Origin: Gammaproteobacteria bacterium
GTDB taxonomy: Bacteria; Pseudomonadota; Gammaproteobacteria; UBA9214
Direction of reading: 5' to 3'
Length of the DNA: 36,125 bases
Assembly: GCA_029860045.1 (NCBI GenBank)
Contig: JAOUBY010000018.1
Location: 1 to 36,125, forward strand
Both the position numbers and the translations under genes were made by a program. Position 1 is the first letter of the stretch. The number at the start of each line of letters is the position of its first letter. The notes beneath the pieces were generated by a model that did no database searches, was not told where the DNA came from, and saw only the letters and a list, made by a program, of their open reading frames with translations. Below, in pieces: positions 24,830 to 32,747 of the stretch.

Positions 24830-24853
24830 TCGCGCTTGATAAGTGCTCCTACA
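24830..24853. repeat. Third, degenerate REP overlapping the yciK stop
   Basis: A 24-bp copy with the same ends (TCGCGC and GCTCCTACA) but a diverged middle, oriented like the left arm at 24745. Its TAG, read on the minus strand, is the stop codon of yciK. Confidence 0.75.
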
Positions 24854-25619
24854 AAAAATTCTCCACACTCAACTGCTGCCCGGTAATCCCCTTGCTCTCG
24901 GTACTGCATAAATACAAAAACGGTTTCACCACGTCGGCAGGCTCCACCAGTCCCTCGCGGCTTTCCGCCGGATAGGCAATGCGCCTGAGACCGGTGAACA
25001 CTGCGCCGGGGTCGAGACTGTTGACGCGAATGGGTGTGTTGGCCTCCAGTTCATCGGCAAGGGTCTGCATGAAATTTTCAATGCCGGCCTTGGCAACACC
25101 GTACGCACCCCAGTATGCCTTGCCCTGGCGTCCGACGCTGTCGCTGGTAAAGATGATCGAGGCGTCCGTGCCGGCATTGAGCAGGCCCAGACAGGCCATG
25201 GTCAGCAGGCAGGGGGCATTGAGGTTCACCTGCAGTGTCTTGGCCCACAGGTCAGTGGTGAAGTTGCTGATTGGTACCAGTGCGCCGAGGTCGGCGGCAT
25301 CGTGAACCAGCCCGTCGAGGCGGCCGAATTCCTTCTCAAGGGTGTCGGCAAGATTCCTGTAATCGTCCGGTCCGGTACCCTGCAGGTCCATGGGATACAG
25401 CGCGGGTTCCGGGTGACCGGCAGCGACAATCGCGTCGTAGGCATACTCCAGTCCGTGTACGTCTTTATCGAGCAGCACCAGGGTAGCGCCATGCGCGGCG
25501 AGGCTGTCGGCCAGTGCGCGGCCGATACCGTTGGCGGCGCCGGTGAGCAGGATGGTACGGTCCTTGAGCAGGTCAGGCGCAGGCTGCCAGTCAGCCAGTG
25601 ACTTCGGGGGGTGCGTCAT
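24849..25619 (-). CDS. yciK: Short-chain dehydrogenase YciK
   Basis: Encodes 256 aa, a classical SDR: the NAD(P)-binding TGAANGIG motif near residues 26-33, an NxA-type region changed to HDAAD, and the active-site Ser followed by YxxxK in SDSVGRQGKAYWGAYGVAKAG. FTSDSVGRQGKAYWGAY closely matches the YciK signature FTSSSVGRQGRANWGAY. The substrate is unknown. It follows rmuC by 12 nt. The stop codon falls within a REP copy, so the extreme C-terminus ends where the repeat begins. Pseudomonas has a yciK-like gene next to mupP; here rmuC separates them. Confidence 0.93.
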   Translation of the reverse strand: MTHPPKSLADWQPAPDLLKDRTILLTGAANGIGRALADSLAAHGATLVLLDKDVHGLEYAYDAIVAAGHPEPALYPMDLQGTGPDDYRNLADTLEKEFGRLDGLVHDAADLGALVPISNFTTDLWAKTLQVNLNAPCLLTMACLGLLNAGTDASIIFTSDSVGRQGKAYWGAYGVAKAGIENFMQTLADELEANTPIRVNSLDPGAVFTGLRRIAYPAESREGLVEPADVVKPFLYLCSTESKGITGQQLSVENFL

Positions 25620-25631
25620 GTTGTGTTCTAC

Positions 25632-26912
25632 CTAGTGAGTCGAGTCGCTTTCTTCGCGCGACTCGATGTTGCGCGCCATGCGTTCGATCTGTTCAACCTT
25701 GGGGGGTTCCTTTTTAGACGTGACGCCCAGTTCAGTGAACTTGCGTGCGCCGGGCAGTACGCGTGAATCATAGGAGGCGACCGCCTTGTTGTAGGCATCC
25801 ACGCTTTTGTCGAGACTGCTTCCTACCTTCGCCAGGTGTTCGGCAAAGGTGATCAGGCGTGCATACATTTCCTGGCCTATTTCACGGATGACATCGGCAT
25901 TCTCGGCCAGTGACTCCTGGCGCCAGCCATAGGCAATGGCACGCAGCAGCGCTACGAAGCTGGTCGGTGTGGCAAGGATGACATGCTGTGTCAGCGCATC
26001 CTCGATCAGCTTGTGGTCGGTTTCCAGCGCGGCGCTGAGGAACTGGTCGCCGGGAATGAACAGCACGACAAATTCCGGGCTGTACTTGAGTTTCTGCCAG
26101 TATGATTTCGCGGCCAGTTCCCTGATGCGTTCCCGCACGTTGCGTGCATGGCGAACCATGTGGCCTTTACGCTCCGTGTCATCGGTCACTTCGATAGCCG
26201 ACAGGTAGGCATCCAGTGGTGTCTTGGCGTCGACGACGATCTCGCGCCTGTCGGGCATGCGAATGACCATGTCGGGGCGTTGCTGGCCGGTTTCCGTCTG
26301 CAGCGTTTCCTGCTCAATGAAATCGCAGTGCTCTACCATGCCGGCCAGCTCGGCGAGCCGCTTGAGCGTCAGCTCGCCCCACTGGCCGCGCACCTCGGGC
26401 CGGCGCAGGGCCTGCACCAGGTTGCGTGTCTCGTTATGCAGCAGACGGTGCGATTCGGCCATGGTTTCGAGGTGTGCATTGAGCGCGCCCTGTGCCTGCT
26501 TGCGTTCGTTCTCCATGCGGCGAACTTCTGCCTCGGTCTTTTGCAGTGCCTCGCGAATTGGCTTGACCAGGGTCTCGACGGCCTTTTCGCGCTTTTCCAG
26601 TTCGCCTTCTGCCTTGATGTGGAACTGTTCGAGGTTTTCCTTCGCGAGGCGCAGGAACTGTGCGTTGTTGCTTTGCAATGCCTCGGCGGCCAGCGCGTTA
26701 AAACTGTCCCTCAGCTGCTGGTTGAGTTGTTGCGCGGATTGCTGCTGCGCATCAGCCGCCTTGCGCTCGAGGTCCAGGCTGATTTCGAGTTTCGCGTTGG
26801 CCTCACGCAGGCGTGCCAGCTTCCCGGAGAAATACAGGAAGGCGGTGATTGCGCCGAATACGGCAGCACTGGCCAGTGCCGGTAGCAGGATAAAGAGAAA
26901 TTCAGCGGGCAT
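25632..26912 (-). CDS. rmuC: DNA recombination protein RmuC
   Basis: Encodes 426 aa. An N-terminal membrane segment (about 5-29) is followed by a long coiled coil (about 32-165, rich in Glu, Gln, Lys and Ala) and the RmuC nuclease-like domain, with EVRGQWGELTLKRLAELAGM, RREIVVDAKTPLDAY and the FVVLFIPGDQFLSAAL block. The Asp and Lys of VDAKTPLDAY fit the PD-(D/E)xK-like core proposed for the family. RmuC limits recombination at inverted repeats and has been linked to anti-phage effects in some bacteria. Between yciK and mupP on the same strand. Confidence 0.95.
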   Translation of the reverse strand: MPAEFLFILLPALASAAVFGAITAFLYFSGKLARLREANAKLEISLDLERKAADAQQQSAQQLNQQLRDSFNALAAEALQSNNAQFLRLAKENLEQFHIKAEGELEKREKAVETLVKPIREALQKTEAEVRRMENERKQAQGALNAHLETMAESHRLLHNETRNLVQALRRPEVRGQWGELTLKRLAELAGMVEHCDFIEQETLQTETGQQRPDMVIRMPDRREIVVDAKTPLDAYLSAIEVTDDTERKGHMVRHARNVRERIRELAAKSYWQKLKYSPEFVVLFIPGDQFLSAALETDHKLIEDALTQHVILATPTSFVALLRAIAYGWRQESLAENADVIREIGQEMYARLITFAEHLAKVGSSLDKSVDAYNKAVASYDSRVLPGARKFTELGVTSKKEPPKVEQIERMARNIESREESDSTH

Positions 26913-26941
26913 GATGAAAGATCATAGCACCATATTATAAA

Positions 26942-26979
26942 TCAGTGGGGTCAGACTCGATCGAGTTTGACCCCACTGA
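26942..26979. repeat. Long perfect-spaced palindrome between mupP and rmuC
   Basis: Two 19-bp arms (26942-26960 and 26961-26979) meet without spacer and differ at one pair; each contains the GTGGGGTCA / TGACCCCAC core. It begins 5 nt after the mupP stop in the minus direction and is followed by an AT-rich stretch, so it may end the mtaD-ubiG-mupP transcript. The GGGGTCA core resembles repeats associated with REP-type transposases. Confidence 0.7.
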
Positions 26980-26984
26980 CTGGT

Positions 26985-27668
26985 TCAGTGTCTGTTTAGC
27001 CAGTCCAGTAATTCCCCCGGGGTGTCGATGGTCGCGTCTGCATTCCAGCTGTGTGGATCATCTTCTGCATGGATGTAGCCGAACATTGCCACCAGGGTGT
27101 GCATGCCGGCATTGATGCCGGCCTCGATGTCACGTTGTGCATCTCCCACGTACACGCACTGCGCAGGTGTCGAGCCAGCTTGTTCGCAGGCATACAGCAT
27201 CGGTGCCGGGTGCGGCTTGCGCTCATCCAGCGTGTCGCCACTCACCACGCAGGTCGCACGGTCAAACAGCTGCAAGTCCTGCAACAGCGGGTCGGTGAGC
27301 CAGCCCGGTTTGTTGGTGACCACGCCCCAGTTAAGGCCGCGTTCCTCGATTGAGTCCAGCAGTTCGGGCATGCCGGGGAACGGCCGTGTCTGTGCGGACA
27401 GGTTGGCACGGTAAATATCCAGCAGGCGTTGCCGCAGTACATCAAATGCGGGGTCCGAGCGCTCCAGTCGGAAGCCCAGCTCAATAAGCGCGATCCCGCC
27501 GTGTGACACCACCGGGCGAATCTGTGCAAAGGGCAGCGGTGCCTGGCCCTGTTCAATCAGCACGGTATTCAGGGCGTCGGCCAGGTCAGGTGCGGTGTCG
27601 AGCAGTGTGCCATCGAGATCGAACAGCACGGTGCGTATGCTGGCCGGAGCGTGACTGGCGGGTGGCAT
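26985..27668 (-). CDS. mupP: HAD phosphatase, probable MurNAc-6-phosphate phosphatase MupP
   Basis: Encodes 227 aa. HAD motifs: FDLDGTLLDTAPD (nucleophile Asp), VVTNKPG (Thr), ERKPHPAPM (Lys) and YVGDAQRDIEAG (Asp pair). It resembles phosphoglycolate phosphatase, but the ubiG-mupP-yciK context and GYIHAEDDPHSWNADATID tail match Pseudomonas MupP, which dephosphorylates N-acetylmuramate 6-phosphate in peptidoglycan recycling. No anmK, amgK or murU is in view, so a phosphoglycolate phosphatase (Gph) role remains possible. Starts 15 nt after ubiG ends. Confidence 0.85.
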   Translation of the reverse strand: MPPASHAPASIRTVLFDLDGTLLDTAPDLADALNTVLIEQGQAPLPFAQIRPVVSHGGIALIELGFRLERSDPAFDVLRQRLLDIYRANLSAQTRPFPGMPELLDSIEERGLNWGVVTNKPGWLTDPLLQDLQLFDRATCVVSGDTLDERKPHPAPMLYACEQAGSTPAQCVYVGDAQRDIEAGINAGMHTLVAMFGYIHAEDDPHSWNADATIDTPGELLDWLNRH

Positions 27669-27682
27669 GGAGGTGCGCTGCT

Positions 27683-28390
27683 TCAGGCCTTGCGGAAGCA
27701 GGCCAGATAATTGACCGAAACATCCTGTCCGAGCCGGTATTCTTTGGTCAGCGGGTTGTAACTCATGCCGGACAGGTCGACCAGTTGCAGGCCGGCGGCA
27801 CGCGCCCAGGCCTCCATCTCGGATGGCCGGATGAACCTGGCGTAGTCATGCGTGCCTTTCGGCAGCAGCTGTAGCAGGTACTCTGCACCGATGACCGCGA
27901 ACAGGTAGGCCTTTGGGTTGCGGTTGATGGTGGATAAAAAGACGTGACCGTCATCGCTCACCAGTTGTGCGCAGGCGCGGATGGCTGCTGCCGGGTCGGG
28001 TACATGCTCGAGCATTTCCAGGCAGGTCACGGTGTCGAACTGGCCGGCATGTGTCGCTGCCATCTGTTCCGCCGTGGCCTGCTGATAGTCGATCTCCAGG
28101 CCGGACTCGTGCTGGTGCAGTTGTGCCACGCTCAATGGCGCCTTGCCCATGTCGATACCGGTGACCTGTGCGCCGCGCGTGGCCATCCCTTCGCTGAGCA
28201 GGCCGCCGCCGCAACCGACGTCGATAACGCGCTTGCCGGCCAGTGGTGCCAGGCGGTCGATGTAATCAAGCCGTAACGGGTTGATGTCATGCAGGGGCTT
28301 GAACTCGCTGTTGGGGTCCCACCAGCGGCTGGCCAGCTTTTCGAACTTCCCGATTTCATCCGGGTCGACGTTGTGCAGCGTGTCGGTCAT
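27683..28390 (-). CDS. ubiG: Ubiquinone biosynthesis O-methyltransferase UbiG
   Basis: Encodes 235 aa. The UbiG start NVDPDEIGKFEKLASRWWDPNSEFKPLHDINPLRLDYI is diagnostic. SAM motif I is VIDVGCGGGLLSEGMATRGA, then VTGIDMGKAPL, CLEMLEHVPDP (post-I) and FLSTINRNPKAYLFAVIGAEYLLQLLPKGTHDYARFI, the UbiG membrane-associated region. It makes the two O-methylations of ubiquinone synthesis at the membrane. The start overlaps the upstream deaminase stop by 4 nt (ATGA). Confidence 0.97.
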   Translation of the reverse strand: MTDTLHNVDPDEIGKFEKLASRWWDPNSEFKPLHDINPLRLDYIDRLAPLAGKRVIDVGCGGGLLSEGMATRGAQVTGIDMGKAPLSVAQLHQHESGLEIDYQQATAEQMAATHAGQFDTVTCLEMLEHVPDPAAAIRACAQLVSDDGHVFLSTINRNPKAYLFAVIGAEYLLQLLPKGTHDYARFIRPSEMEAWARAAGLQLVDLSGMSYNPLTKEYRLGQDVSVNYLACFRKA

Positions 28391-29706
28391 GCCTGTGTCC
28401 CGATGCGTGTTTGCCAGAGGCGTGCGCGTTCTACTATGTCGTTGCCATCCAGCGTCGTCAGCCGCCGGTCCCTGAGTAACTGTTGCCCGGCCACCCAGAC
28501 GTCGGTGACCTGCTCGCGCCCGCTGGCATAAACCAGTTGCGACACCGGGTCGTACAGCGGCAGGGTTTCCAGTGTATCCAGGTTGATGGCGGCAATATCA
28601 GCCCATTTCCCTTTCACCAGTGAACCGGTCTGCTCGCCCAGGCCCAGTGCCCTGGCGCCATTGAGTGTGGCCATGCGCAGCGCCGTGTGCGCGGGCAGCG
28701 CGCTGGCGTCACCGCTGATCGCTTTGCCAAGCAGTGCCGCGCTACGCATTTCCCCCAGCATGTCGAGATCATTGTTACTGGCCGCGCCATCCGTGCCCAG
28801 TGCCACGTTGACGCCTGCTGCAAGCAGGGCCTGCGCGGGACAGAAACCGCTGGCCAGTTTCAGGTTGGATTCCGGGCAGTGCACCACGTGACCACCAGCG
28901 GCGGCAAATGTGTCGATCTCTGCAGCGGAAAGCTGTGTCATGTGCACGGCAATCATGTCGGGCGCCACCAGGCCGAGTTCATGCAGTCGTGCCAGTGGAC
29001 GCTTGCCGGTCAGTTCTTCCGCCTTGCCGACCTCCTCGGCGGTTTCGTGCACGTGCATATGGATGCCGAGGTCCAGTTCGTCTGCCAGCACGCGGATGTG
29101 CTGCAGTGGTGCATCGGAAACAGTATAGGGGGCATGCGGGGCAAACACCGTCCTGATCAGGGGGTCGCCGCGGTAGTGATCGTGTACCGCCAGTCCCCTG
29201 GAAATATACTCGTTGGCGTCATTTGCCCACACGGTGGGGAAGTCCAGCACGATCAGGCCAACGCAACTGCGCATACCGCAACCGACGGCGGCACGTGCGG
29301 TGACATCGGGGAAGAAGTACATGTCATTGAAGCAGGTGGTGCCGCTGCGCAGCATCTCGGCCATGGCGAGTTGTGTACCGTCATGCACGAACTCCTCGTT
29401 GACCCAGCGTGTTTCTGCCGGCCAGATGTGTTCGTTCAGCCACTCGTTCAGGGGCAGGTCATCCGCGAGTCCGCGTAGCAGCGACATTGCTGCGTGTGTG
29501 TGGGCGTTTACCAGTCCCGGGATCAGCAGGTGCCGGCCCAGATCGTATTCGTCTTCGGCAGTGTAGATGGCACGCGCCTGGTCAGACGGCAGCAGGTCAA
29601 GGATGCGACCCTCGTGAATCACCACGCTGTGATGATCAAGCACCACTGTTTCCGGTTCAACCGGTGCGATCCAGCGACTGTGGATGAGGGTGTCAACGGT
29701 GTTCAT
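28387..29706 (-). CDS. mtaD: Methylthioadenosine/S-adenosylhomocysteine deaminase
   Basis: Encodes 439 aa of the amidohydrolase (TRZ/ATZ) type. Zinc ligands: His69 and His71 in LVNAHTHAAMSLLRG, a third and fourth set in IHMHVHETAEEV and AVHMTQLS, and the Asp in LGTDGAASNNDLDM. The MtaD signature WLNEHIWPAETRWV is visible. In Pseudomonas the homologue (PA3170) deaminates methylthioadenosine to methylthioinosine, feeding a phosphorylase and then MtnA, whose gene is 1.8 kb away here. Product inhibition of methyltransferases such as UbiG would be relieved by removing SAM by-products; the 4-nt overlap makes joint expression likely. Confidence 0.92.
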   Translation of the reverse strand: MNTVDTLIHSRWIAPVEPETVVLDHHSVVIHEGRILDLLPSDQARAIYTAEDEYDLGRHLLIPGLVNAHTHAAMSLLRGLADDLPLNEWLNEHIWPAETRWVNEEFVHDGTQLAMAEMLRSGTTCFNDMYFFPDVTARAAVGCGMRSCVGLIVLDFPTVWANDANEYISRGLAVHDHYRGDPLIRTVFAPHAPYTVSDAPLQHIRVLADELDLGIHMHVHETAEEVGKAEELTGKRPLARLHELGLVAPDMIAVHMTQLSAAEIDTFAAAGGHVVHCPESNLKLASGFCPAQALLAAGVNVALGTDGAASNNDLDMLGEMRSAALLGKAISGDASALPAHTALRMATLNGARALGLGEQTGSLVKGKWADIAAINLDTLETLPLYDPVSQLVYASGREQVTDVWVAGQQLLRDRRLTTLDGNDIVERARLWQTRIGTQA

Positions 29707-29755
29707 GCAAGGATTCCGCGTATGTTGCCAGCAGCCCGGGAGTATAACGGAGGGG

Positions 29756-29781
29756 GCCGGGGCGGTGTAATCCGCCCCGGC
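29756..29781. other. Perfect GC-rich hairpin in the mscS-mtaD gap
   Basis: GCCGGGGCGG (29756-29765) and CCGCCCCGGC (29772-29781) form a perfect 10-bp stem with a 6-nt loop, just past the mscS stop on the minus strand. There is no U tract, so it may be a 3' stabiliser or a pause/terminator. Confidence 0.55.
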
Positions 29782-29791
29782 GTGGTGCCGT

Positions 29792-30613
29792 TCAGGCGAC
29801 GTTGTGCATGTGCACGTCCTGTTGCGGGTAGGGGATGCTGATACCGTGCTCGTCGAAGGACAGCTTGATGCGCTCCATCAGGTCCGAGCGCACGGCCCAG
29901 TAGTCCGATGTTTTAACCCAGGGACGCACATTGAAGTTGACGCTGCTGTCGGCCAGTTCCACCATGGCAACGCCCGGTGCAGGGTCCTTGAGAATGCGCT
30001 CGTCAGCGGCAAAGGCTGCCTCGATCAGCTGTTTTGCCTTACGAATGTCATCCTCGTAACCGATGCCGAACACCATGTCGATGCGTCGCGTCGGTTTTGC
30101 CGATACATTGATGATCGGGCCGCCGTAGATGTGGCTGTTCGGGACAATGATCTCGCGGTTATCACCGGTCTTCATGATGGTGCTGAAGATGCGTACTTCC
30201 TCGACCACGCCTGCCTGACCGGCCGCCTCGATGAAATCACCGACCTTGAAGGGACGGAACAGGATCAGCATGACACCCGAGGAGAAATTGGCCAGTGAAT
30301 CCTTCAGCGCGAGACCGATAGCGAGGCCGGCAGCACCGAATACAGCGAGCAACGAGGTGGTTTGCACACCCAGTTGGTCCAGTGTGGCGATCACCACCAC
30401 CAGCAGCAACACGGTGTACAGGATATTGCCAAGGAACGTGGTCAGCATGCTGTCCAGGTTTGCCTTTAGCATCATGCGTCCAGTAACGCGCACCACGATG
30501 CGGGCGAGCCAGCGGCCGACGATAAAGACGACCAGCGCCATAACAATGCGAATGCCCCACGGGATGAGGTAGGTATTGATCATTTCAGGATCAAGGAATT
30601 TTTCAAGCTCCAC
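29792..30613 (-). CDS. mscS: Small-conductance mechanosensitive channel
   Basis: Encodes 273 aa using GTG 30613, which has AAGGAG 6 nt upstream. An upstream in-frame ATG (30649) is rejected because it lies within the terminator of the previous gene. Three membrane segments are present; pore helix TM3 is AVFGAAGLAIGLALKDSLANFSSG with the Gly/Ala packing pattern, followed by the beta-domain FRPFKVGDFIEAAGQAGVVEEV and the TGDNREIIVPNSHI strand. It opens under hypo-osmotic membrane tension to release solutes. The length is close to the 286-aa E. coli MscS. Confidence 0.95.
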   Translation of the reverse strand: MELEKFLDPEMINTYLIPWGIRIVMALVVFIVGRWLARIVVRVTGRMMLKANLDSMLTTFLGNILYTVLLLVVVIATLDQLGVQTTSLLAVFGAAGLAIGLALKDSLANFSSGVMLILFRPFKVGDFIEAAGQAGVVEEVRIFSTIMKTGDNREIIVPNSHIYGGPIINVSAKPTRRIDMVFGIGYEDDIRKAKQLIEAAFAADERILKDPAPGVAMVELADSSVNFNVRPWVKTSDYWAVRSDLMERIKLSFDEHGISIPYPQQDVHMHNVA

Positions 30614-30619
30614 TGTTTT

Positions 30620-30625
30620 CTCCTT
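30620..30625 (-). promoter_or_regulatory. Ribosome binding site fixing the GTG start of mscS
   Basis: AAGGAG on the minus strand, 6 nt before GTG 30613, gives ideal spacing and rules for the GTG over the more distal ATG. Confidence 0.85.
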
Positions 30626-30640
30626 GTTTGCGGGCAATAA

Positions 30641-30673
30641 AAAACCCATCGCCCATAGTGAGCGACGGGTTTT
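30641..30673 (-). terminator. Intrinsic terminator of the OmpA-family gene
   Basis: On the minus strand AACCCGTCGC pairs with GCGATGGGTT (one G-U), followed by a T-rich run. It lies 24 nt after the OmpA-family stop and immediately before the mscS leader, so mscS probably has its own promoter or relies on readthrough. Confidence 0.8.
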
Positions 30674-30696
30674 GTGTTACGTATAACAGGTCGTGA

Positions 30697-31335
30697 TTAC
30701 TTGACCTGCTGGCTGACACCGATGCTGACTTCCACGCGACGGTTCTTGGCGCGGCCTTCTCTGGTCTTGTTATCGGCAACCGGGCTGGATTCGCCCATGC
30801 CGCTGATGGACATCAGGCTTGAGTCAACGCCCTTGCTGGCCAGGTAGTCACGCACGGTGGTGGCGCGACGCACGGACAGCTGCTGGTTGTAGGACTCGGC
30901 ACCCATGCTGTCGGTGTGACCAATGATCTTGACGTCGGTTACCTTGGCGTTGCCACCGATCTTGCTGGCCAGCGCGTCCAGTTGCGATTGGCCCTCTGCC
31001 TTCAGGTCGCTCTTGTTGGTGTCGAACAGGGCGCCGGCAGACAGGCTAACGGTCTCGTAGACCGGCTCGGCAGGCGGTGCGGGTGGTGGCGGTGGTGGCG
31101 GGGCCTTCTTGACCTCGACGACCGGCTCGGCGCCGCAGTCGACAGTCATATCTTCCTTCTTCCAGCTGCCGGTACGCACGCAGTTACCGCTGCTGTCTGT
31201 GATGTGGTGGTGGCCCGTTGCGCCAACATAGCTGTCGTTAGCCTTGCCCGCCTCATGCGCCAGCGTAGCGCTGGAGAATAATGCGCCGGCTGCAACAGCT
31301 GCCAGTACTCCGCCAATTTGTAGTTTGTTCTTCAT
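30697..31335 (-). CDS. OmpA-family outer membrane protein
   Basis: Encodes 212 aa from ATG 31335, which begins a signal peptide (MKNKLQIGGVLAAVAAGALF, cleavage near Ala26). A short N-terminal part with a GHHHITDSSGNCVRTGSW motif and a second Cys (DCGAEP) may form a disulfide. A Pro-rich linker (APPPPPPPAPPAEP) leads to a C-terminal OmpA domain (about 98-205) with IIGHTDSMGAESYNQQLS and the peptidoglycan-binding NRRVEV. There is no eight-strand barrel, so it is an OmpA-like peptidoglycan-associated protein rather than a true porin. Monocistronic, with its own terminator. Confidence 0.92.
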   Translation of the reverse strand: MKNKLQIGGVLAAVAAGALFSSATLAHEAGKANDSYVGATGHHHITDSSGNCVRTGSWKKEDMTVDCGAEPVVEVKKAPPPPPPPAPPAEPVYETVSLSAGALFDTNKSDLKAEGQSQLDALASKIGGNAKVTDVKIIGHTDSMGAESYNQQLSVRRATTVRDYLASKGVDSSLMSISGMGESSPVADNKTREGRAKNRRVEVSIGVSQQVK

Positions 31336-31510
31336 TGAATCGCCACTCCTGTGGTTTATATAAGAAAAAGTCGATCGAGCACCGCTGTCTGACACGACTG
31401 GGCGCTATTTTAGTCGTATCCATGGCATGAAGCCAGTACTGACGGGGCGTTATTTTTTCGTCTAAATCAGTAGAATGGCGCCTTCACCGGATCACGGATA
31501 CAGGCTGACC

Positions 31511-32587
31511 ATGACTTTGCCAGACACTTTTGACGCCATCGAGTGGACCGCTTCCGGTTTGCGACTGCTCGACCAGCGTCGGCTGCCACACACCGAGGAG
31601 TACCTTCTGCTGACCGATGCCGCCTCGGTGGCACAGGCCATTCGCGACCTGGTGGTGCGCGGGGCGCCGGCCATCGGCATCACGGCCGCCTATGCTGTGG
31701 TGCTGTCGGCGCAGCAGCACTGGCAGCATGCGCCGGAAAAATGGCGCCCTGGCGTGGCTGCCGATATCGCCGTGCTGGCGGCGGCGCGTCCGACGGCAGT
31801 TAACCTGGTATGGGCGCTTAAGCGTATGCAGGAAACACTTGCCGGCGTAATGGCTGACCCGGTGCCGGCCCTGTTGGAACAGGCCCGGCGTATTCACGCG
31901 GCCGATGTCGAGGCCAACCGGCGCATGGGGGCACTTGGCGCAGACCTTATAAAGAAGGGCGACTCCGTGCTCACCTACTGCAACACCGGAACGCTCGCCA
32001 CGGGCGGCTATGGCACCGCGCTGGGCGTGGTGCGCAGTGCCTGGGCAGCTGGAAAACTGGCAAACGTGTTTGCCGGAGAGACGCGGCCCTGGTTGCAGGG
32101 AGCAAGACTGACCGCCTGGGAACTGGTGCGCGATGATATCCCGGTGACGCTGATCACCGACAATGCAGCGGCGTTACTGATGCAGCGCGGCAAGGTGCAG
32201 TGGGTGATTACCGGTGCCGATCGCGTGGCCGCCAACGGCGACGTGATCAACAAGATCGGCACCTACCAGCTGGCAGTGGCCTGTCGTCATCATGGCGTGA
32301 AGATGATGGTGGTGGCGCCAATGTCCACGCTGGATATGGCCATGCCAGACGGTCAGCAGGTGCCGATAGAGGAGCGCCCGGCTGACGAGATCCTGCAGCT
32401 GGCCGGTCAGCCGCTGGCGGCGACCGGTGCTGGCGCATGGAACCCGGTGTTCGATGTCACCCCGGCCGCGCTGGTCGATTTCCTGGTGACCGAGGCCGGC
32501 GTGGTAGCGAGCCCGGATCGGGATAGCTTGCTGGCCCTGGGCGACGGACAGCCGGGTACGTCGGGAGCAAGCCTGAAATACCATTAA
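31511..32587 (+). CDS. mtnA: Methylthioribose-1-phosphate isomerase
   Basis: Encodes 358 aa from ATG 31511, the usual MtnA size; an earlier in-frame ATG (31475) adds 12 unlikely residues. RLLDQRRLP and [17 protein letters not shown] are typical, as are the catalytic Cys157 in [17 protein letters not shown] and Asp237 in [19 protein letters not shown]. It isomerises 5-methylthioribose 1-phosphate to the ribulose form in methionine salvage. Adjacent to gyrA as in Pseudomonas, and near the MTA deaminase gene, though on the opposite strand here. Divergent from the OmpA-family gene. Confidence 0.96.
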   Translation: MTLPDTFDAIEWTASGLRLLDQRRLPHTEEYLLLTDAASVAQAIRDLVVRGAPAIGITAAYAVVLSAQQHWQHAPEKWRPGVAADIAVLAAARPTAVNLVWALKRMQETLAGVMADPVPALLEQARRIHAADVEANRRMGALGADLIKKGDSVLTYCNTGTLATGGYGTALGVVRSAWAAGKLANVFAGETRPWLQGARLTAWELVRDDIPVTLITDNAAALLMQRGKVQWVITGADRVAANGDVINKIGTYQLAVACRHHGVKMMVVAPMSTLDMAMPDGQQVPIEERPADEILQLAGQPLAATGAGAWNPVFDVTPAALVDFLVTEAGVVASPDRDSLLALGDGQPGTSGASLKYH

Positions 32588-32747
32588 TTGTCGGCTGGCC
32601 GCCTCAGTGGCGCCAGAAATCGATATTCTTCGGGTGTAGTGGGGGAGTCGACTGTGTTAAAATCTCGCTCTTTACCGCTGTAGCTGCCGCCAGAGTGCGT
32701 CAGCCCTGTCTGGGCCCTGTTTAACCGGGGTATACGGAACCGTCTGA

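Noticed and set aside
26148-26940. Two plus-strand frames of about 240 aa
   Set aside because: They are antisense to rmuC, rich in Cys, Ser and Arg or in Leu, with no domain; rmuC is clear.
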